Assembly (NCBI GenBank): GCA_036494575.1
Contig: DASXOE010000048.1
Location: 4,457-68,456, forward strand
From: DASZFV01 sp036494575
GTDB taxonomy: Bacteria; Myxococcota_A; Polyangia; Fen-1088
Reading direction: 5' to 3'
Length of the DNA: 64,000 bases
Under the pieces are notes generated by a model that saw only the letters and a list, made by a program, of their open reading frames with translations, was not told where the DNA came from and ran no database searches. Both the position numbers and the translations under genes were made by a program. Position 1 is the stretch's first letter, and every line of letters begins with the position of its first letter. Of the stretch, positions 59,963 to 64,000 are shown piece by piece.

Positions 59963-61933
59963 ATGCCTTCGCCTCGAGACGACGTGTCGTCAGATATGGC
60001 TTCGCGCGGTGTGGCGTCGCTCGATATGGCTTCGCGCCTCGGTGACGTCGACATCCACCTCTTCGCCGAGGGGACGCACGGCCGGATTTACCAAAAGCTC
60101 GGCGCGCACGTCGGGAACGAGGGCGGAAAGGCGGGCACCCGCTTCGCCGTGTGGGCGCCCAACGCCGCGCGCGTCGCCGTCATCGGCGACTTCGAAGGCT
60201 GGGGCCAGGCGCCCGTCGCGCTCGCGCTGCGTCCGGGCGCAGGCATCTGGGAGGGCTTCCTGCCCGGCGTCCTCGACGGCGCGCACTACAAGTACCGCAT
60301 CACGGCGCAAACCGGCGACTACCGCGTCGACAAGGCGGACCCTTATGGTTTCCGCTGCGAGCTGCCCCCCGCAACGGCCTCGATCGTCTGCAGCCTCGAT
60401 CGTCACGCCTGGCAGGACGCCGCCTGGATGGAGACGCGGCGCGCGCGCAACGCCTTCCAAGCGCCCGTTTCGATCTACGAGGTGCACCTCGGCTCGTGGA
60501 TGCGCGTGCCTGAGCAGGGCAACCGCTGGCTCACCTATCGGGAGCTCGCGCCCAAGCTCGCGGCGCACGTCACGGCCTGTGGCTTCTCGCACGTCGAGCT
60601 GCTGCCGGTCGCCGAGCACCCCTTCTACCCGTCGTGGGGCTATCAGGTGACCGGCTTCTTCGCGCCGACGTCGCGCTACGGCACGCCCGAGGACTTCATG
60701 TGGTTCGTCGACTACCTGCACGGGCGGGACATCGGCGTCATCCTCGACTGGACGCCGGCGCACTTCCCCACGGACGAGCACGGGCTCATCTACTTCGACG
60801 GCACGCACCTCTACGAGCACGCCGACCCGCGCAAGGGCATCCACGCCGAGTGGGGCAGCGCGATCTTCAACTACGGCCGCAACGAGGTGCGCAGCTTCCT
60901 CATCTCGAACGCGAACTTCTGGCTCGACCACTATCACGTCGACGGGCTGCGCGTCGACGCCGTCGCGTCGATGCTGTACCTCGACTACGGGCGGCAGGGC
61001 GGCGACTGGGTGCCGAATCAATACGGCGGGCGCGAGAACCTCGAGGCCATCCAGTTCCTGCGCACGTTCAACGAGTCGACCTACCGCGACCACCCCGACA
61101 CGCAGACGATCGCCGAGGAGTCGACGTCCTGGCCCATGGTCTCGCGGCCCACGTACACGGGCGGGCTCGGCTTCGGCATGAAGTGGGACATGGGCTGGAT
61201 GCACGACGCGCTCGAGTACTTCGAGCAAGATCCCATCGGGCGGCGCTATCACCACCACAAGCTCACGTTCCGCAGCGTGTACTTCTGGAGCGAGAACTTC
61301 GTGCTGCCGCTTTCGCACGACGAGGTCGTGCACGGCAAGCGCTCGCTCGTCGAGAAGATGCCGGGCGACCTGTGGCAGCGCTTCGCAAACCTACGCCTGC
61401 TCTACGGCATGATGTGGGCGCAGCCGGGGAAGAAGCTGCTCTTCCAGGGCTGCGAGTTCGGTCAGTTCAGGGAGTGGGCCCACGACAGCAGCCTCGACTG
61501 GAACCTGCTCGGCGAGACGGCGTTCCACACGCAGCTCATGGCGTACGTCGGCGAGCTGAACCGGCTCTACCGGACCCACGCGGCGCTGCACGCGCGCGAC
61601 GTGGGCGTCGAGGGCTTCGAATGGATCGACGCCAACGACGCCGAGAACAGCGTGTACTCCTTCCTGCGCCACGGCCGGGGCGAACGCGAGGTGCTGCTCG
61701 CGGTGTTCAACTGCACGCCCATCCCCAGGCGCGACTACCGCATCGGCGTCCCCTTCGCCGGCCGCTGGAGGGAGCTGCTCAACAGCGACTCCGAGATGTT
61801 CGGCGGCAGCGGCCTCGGCAACCTGGGCGCCGTCGAGGCGGAGATGCTGCGCTGCCACGGCCGCGAGGCGTCCGTGCGTCTCACGCTTCCGCCGCTCTCG
61901 GCCACGTACTTCGTCCCCGAGCAACCCCGGTAA
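59963..61933 (+). CDS. glgB: 1,4-alpha-glucan (glycogen) branching enzyme
   Basis: The 656 aa enzyme has a CBM48 domain (FAVWAPNAARVAVIGDFEGW) and a GH13 barrel with the branching-enzyme signatures: HVELLPVAEHPFYPSWGYQV, LDWTPAHFPTDEHGL, DGLRVDAVASMLYLDY with the nucleophile Asp, AEESTSWP with the acid/base Glu, and LSHDEVVHGK with the transition-state Asp. It forms alpha-1,6 branches in glycogen. The first 40 residues contain a 15-bp DNA repeat (GATATGGCTTCGCGC at 59993 and 60023), so internal ATG 59996 or 60026 could also start translation. The N1 domain of the longer E. coli type is absent. Confidence 0.95.
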   Translation: MPSPRDDVSSDMASRGVASLDMASRLGDVDIHLFAEGTHGRIYQKLGAHVGNEGGKAGTRFAVWAPNAARVAVIGDFEGWGQAPVALALRPGAGIWEGFLPGVLDGAHYKYRITAQTGDYRVDKADPYGFRCELPPATASIVCSLDRHAWQDAAWMETRRARNAFQAPVSIYEVHLGSWMRVPEQGNRWLTYRELAPKLAAHVTACGFSHVELLPVAEHPFYPSWGYQVTGFFAPTSRYGTPEDFMWFVDYLHGRDIGVILDWTPAHFPTDEHGLIYFDGTHLYEHADPRKGIHAEWGSAIFNYGRNEVRSFLISNANFWLDHYHVDGLRVDAVASMLYLDYGRQGGDWVPNQYGGRENLEAIQFLRTFNESTYRDHPDTQTIAEESTSWPMVSRPTYTGGLGFGMKWDMGWMHDALEYFEQDPIGRRYHHHKLTFRSVYFWSENFVLPLSHDEVVHGKRSLVEKMPGDLWQRFANLRLLYGMMWAQPGKKLLFQGCEFGQFREWAHDSSLDWNLLGETAFHTQLMAYVGELNRLYRTHAALHARDVGVEGFEWIDANDAENSVYSFLRHGRGEREVLLAVFNCTPIPRRDYRIGVPFAGRWRELLNSDSEMFGGSGLGNLGAVEAEMLRCHGREASVRLTLPPLSATYFVPEQPR

Positions 61934-62038
61934 ACCAGCCGCAAACTCCATTACTTATGGCTCATTTTCTGGACCGACGATGGGTGGCCAGCGAGAAGTT
62001 CTCGACACTGGATACTTCGAGTCGTATCATAGGCTCAA

Positions 62039-62554
62039 ATGAGCCAATCGACGGCAGCGGTCAACGAGCCCTCAGGCCGGAAGGCTGGTCACTCTCCGAA
62101 CGAAGGTCTGCCGGCCGCCAACGATGTTTTTCTATTTCGAAAGCTCTTCGCCTTGACGCTTCTGCAACGGGTTCAATTGGTGAAGGCCGGTGTTTCGGCG
62201 AGGTGGTTCGTCAAGGTCTCTGGTCGAGTGGCAATGCCAAAGGACAAGCTCTACAAGACCATTGGCGTTGCGAAGGCGACCATCACGCGAAAGTCTCACG
62301 ACAATAGAAGGCTCGACCTAAACGAGAGCGAGCGTGCCATGGCCATAATGGTGTTGCTCGGTCAAGTCGAGTCGATGATTGCCGAGTCTGGTGCGGCCCA
62401 GGATTTTGATGCTGCGACTTGGACGGCCAATTGGCTGGACAGTCCGCAGCCAGGCCTTGGAGGACGCCGTCCGGGCGACTTGATGGACACGGCTGACGGG
62501 CGCGCTTTGGTCTCTGACCTCTTGGCTCGGATGCAGTCGAGCGCGTATACGTAG
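62039..62554 (+). CDS. Xre/MbcA/ParS-type antitoxin of a RES-family toxin-antitoxin pair
   Basis: The 171 aa product has an N-terminal region with VQLVKAGVSARWFVKVSGRV and an Xre-like helix-turn-helix (MPKDKLYKTIGVAKATITRK). The C-terminal toxin-binding domain (DUF2384/MbcA-ParS-Xre) includes ATWTANWLDSPQPGLGG. It overlaps no gene and precedes the toxin by 3 bp, the standard antitoxin-first order. Codon use is visibly less GC-biased than the neighbours, suggesting acquisition. Antitoxins of this family repress their own operon. Confidence 0.87.
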   Translation: MSQSTAAVNEPSGRKAGHSPNEGLPAANDVFLFRKLFALTLLQRVQLVKAGVSARWFVKVSGRVAMPKDKLYKTIGVAKATITRKSHDNRRLDLNESERAMAIMVLLGQVESMIAESGAAQDFDAATWTANWLDSPQPGLGGRRPGDLMDTADGRALVSDLLARMQSSAYT

Positions 62555-62557
62555 CTC

Positions 62558-63031
62558 ATGGTGGCTGTCTGGCGCATCGCCACTGACACCCCGATGTATC
62601 TCGCCGACGACCTGTCCGGGCGTGGCGCCGAGACGACAGGAGGGCGTTGGAATCAGAAAGGAACGCCAATGCTCTACGCGTCGTCTACGCGAGCGCTCGC
62701 CTGTCTTGAGACCTTGGTACATCTCGCCGGTAGCGATCCCTTGCCGCTGAATCGGTACCTCGTCGAGCTGGCGTTTTCAGAGGAGATTTGGAAGAAACGA
62801 ACGATCCTCGACTCCGCGACGCATGTAGGTTGGGACGCCGAGCCCGCTGGGAAGATCTCCCTAGAATGGGGAGATGAATGGGCGCGTTCGAAGGTGAGCC
62901 TTTTGGCGGAGGTTCCGTCGGTCATCGTGCCCGAGGAGGCCAACATCCTCGTCAATCCGTCTCATGCTGACATCTTCAAAATCAGCACCAAAAAACAGCG
63001 TCGATGGTCCTATGACATGCGCCTGGGATGA
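62558..63031 (+). CDS. RES-domain toxin (NAD+ phosphorylase family)
   Basis: The 157 aa product has the RES features: Arg and hydrophobic strand in VWRIATDTP, GGRWNQKGTPMLYASST with the active-site Arg, CLETLVHL with the conserved Glu, and SLLAEVPSVIVPEEANILVN holding the conserved Ser. RES toxins degrade NAD+ and cause growth arrest until bound by the antitoxin. The gene follows the antitoxin by 3 bp. Lower GC than the neighbours on both sides marks the pair as an accessory element. Confidence 0.9.
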   Translation: MVAVWRIATDTPMYLADDLSGRGAETTGGRWNQKGTPMLYASSTRALACLETLVHLAGSDPLPLNRYLVELAFSEEIWKKRTILDSATHVGWDAEPAGKISLEWGDEWARSKVSLLAEVPSVIVPEEANILVNPSHADIFKISTKKQRRWSYDMRLG

Positions 63032-63055
63032 GGCCGAGGCCTGGACGGACCCATA

Positions 63056-63466
63056 TCAGTGGGCTCGCAGGCCCCTCGCGAAGAGGCCGACGCCGCCTCC
63101 GATGAGCCCGAACATGAAGATCGTGTTCCACAGGCTCGTCGGCTGAAAGTAGATGTCGAGGTTCATGAGGATGCCCGCGAGGATCAGCAGCACGCCGCCG
63201 ACGAGGAGGACCCAGCCGAGCCGCAAGCTCCCGTTGAAGAAGAGCGCGCCGATGCCGACGAGCAGGGGCAGCAGCGTGAGCCCGAAGCTCTGGCCGGGCG
63301 TGCCGAGGAAGCGCCAGAACGAGGTGTGAACGGTGACGTGGCTGAACACGAGGTAGACGCCCGAGGCGATCATGGCGAGGCCCCCAAGCGCCTCCCCGAG
63401 GCCGCCCGGCGTGCCGCCGGGTCCCTCGAATCGCTTGCCACCCAGGCTGCCGCCCGTCTCGCTCAT
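63056..63466 (-). CDS. Small membrane protein, unknown function
   Basis: The 136 aa product has a Gly-rich N-terminal stretch and four predicted membrane helices (for example LGGLAMIASGVYLVFSHVTV, a LTLLPLLVGIGALFF segment, LGWVLLVGGVLLILAGILM, and FMFGLIGGGVGLFARGL). No named family is recognised. It ends 24 bp after the convergent RES toxin gene. Confidence 0.7.
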   Translation of the reverse strand: MSETGGSLGGKRFEGPGGTPGGLGEALGGLAMIASGVYLVFSHVTVHTSFWRFLGTPGQSFGLTLLPLLVGIGALFFNGSLRLGWVLLVGGVLLILAGILMNLDIYFQPTSLWNTIFMFGLIGGGVGLFARGLRAH

Positions 63467-63516
63467 TTGCGCATACTAACTTGCCCCGGCGCACCCCTTC
63501 GGGGAAGTCTTGGGGG

Positions 63517-64000
63517 GTGCCCCCAGTCGAGGACGAGGAGCTGATCCGCGAGCGCGTGTTGCCGCAATACCCGGGATGGGAGGAGGCGGCCATCTCGCCG
63601 CTGCTGGGCGGGCTCATCAATCGGACGTTGCTGCTCGAGCGCGGAGAGGCGCGCGCCGTTCTCCAGCAGGTCAACCCGATCTTCTCGCCGCGCATCCACG
63701 AGAACATCGCGGCCGTCACCGCGAGGCTCGTGGAGGCTGGCGTCGCGACGCCGCGCCTCGTGCCGACGCGCGCGGAGGGATTGTTCATCGAAGGCGAGGG
63801 CCTCGGCGTGTGGCGCATGCTCACGCACATGAGCGGCGTCGGATTCGATGCCGTCGAGGACGCCCGGCAGGCGCGCTCGGCCAGCGTGCTCATCGCCCGT
63901 TTTCACCGAGCGCTCGACGGGCTGCGCCACGAGTTCGTCGGGCTGCGCCACAACGTCCACGACACGCCGGTCCACCTGCGCCGCCTCGCCGAGGCGCCGG
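63517..64000 (+). CDS. Phosphotransferase-family (aminoglycoside/homoserine kinase-like) enzyme, 5' part
   Basis: The frame is open from GTG 63517 to the window end with no stop, giving 161 residues. ISPLLGGLINRTLLL resembles the P-loop-like entry of APH-fold kinases, AVLQQVNPIFSPRIHENIAA the following lysine/helix region, and RFHRALDGLRHEFVGLRHNV with a following HDTP resembles the group that includes N-acetylhexosamine and sugar kinases. The catalytic Brenner loop lies beyond the window. A purine-rich GGGGAAG is upstream of the GTG, within a short inverted repeat (GGGGGTGCCCCC). Confidence 0.72.
   Translation, partial: MPPVEDEELIRERVLPQYPGWEEAAISPLLGGLINRTLLLERGEARAVLQQVNPIFSPRIHENIAAVTARLVEAGVATPRLVPTRAEGLFIEGEGLGVWRMLTHMSGVGFDAVEDARQARSASVLIARFHRALDGLRHEFVGLRHNVHDTPVHLRRLAEAP

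Overview
The window is GC-rich throughout (C or G at most third codon positions). Its genes look like those of a predatory or saprophytic Myxococcota, probably Polyangia-like. The markers are Gly/Ala-rich spacers behind lipoprotein signals, MYXO-CTERM-like C-terminal tails, a Ser/Thr kinase with an HRDVSPQN catalytic loop, MopE-type Cys/Asp repeats in a vWA protein, a myxobacterial-type single-domain PilZ protein, and a CPBP protease. The taxon is inferred from gene content; there is no rRNA or other taxonomic marker.

Layout. 1-1500: tandem FKBP isomerase and gene debris. 1565-7696: a complete aldehyde-oxidoreductase operon (paoA-paoB-paoC-paoD-mocA) for a molybdopterin-cytosine-dinucleotide enzyme; its Fe-S subunit carries an extra N-terminal thioredoxin/peroxiredoxin-like domain. 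7674-10608: a secreted polysaccharide-lyase-like protein, a GAF-domain relic, a UbiA prenyltransferase, and an EboA gene followed by a truncated EboB relic. 10647-16618 (minus strand): sugar-acid uptake and lactone hydrolysis, with a porin, two SMP-30 lactonases, a periplasmic binding lipoprotein and an MFS transporter. 16924-23105 (plus strand, divergent): an FG-GAP lipoprotein, a diheme cytochrome lipoprotein, a PQQ-like propeller lipoprotein and KDPG aldolase. Together the two divergent units look like one periplasmic sugar oxidation and catabolism locus with a shared regulatory region near 16.6-16.9 kb.

23136-29655: an AbiEi-like regulator overlapping a small dimeric-barrel protein, a large vWA/MopE-repeat surface protein, a membrane Ser/Thr kinase and two small hypothetical proteins. 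29907-35077: the most unusual block. An ECF sigma factor, an anti-sigma-like membrane protein with a DUF4384-like periplasmic domain, and an exported caspase-fold protease fused to a beta-barrel-like domain are bracketed by two paralogous lipoproteins. Direct repeats lie in front of the sigma gene, and a diverged copy of one of them lies after the following PilZ gene. 35711-55121 is mostly housekeeping: HelD-like helicase, CPBP protease, MetH with an ArsR-methyltransferase regulator, MiaB, a hybrid histidine kinase that has lost its phospho-acceptor His, a cupin, a Bax-inhibitor-like protein, carbonic anhydrase, a GH1 lipoprotein and the malic enzyme-phosphotransacetylase fusion.

55166-59894: two tandem copies of a TPR-protein/WD40-lipoprotein pair. 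59963-61933: glycogen branching enzyme. 62039-63031: an Xre/MbcA/ParS-RES toxin-antitoxin pair of visibly lower GC, probably acquired. The window ends in a small membrane protein and the 5' part of a sugar-kinase-like phosphotransferase. No rRNA, tRNA, CRISPR array or insertion sequence was recognised.
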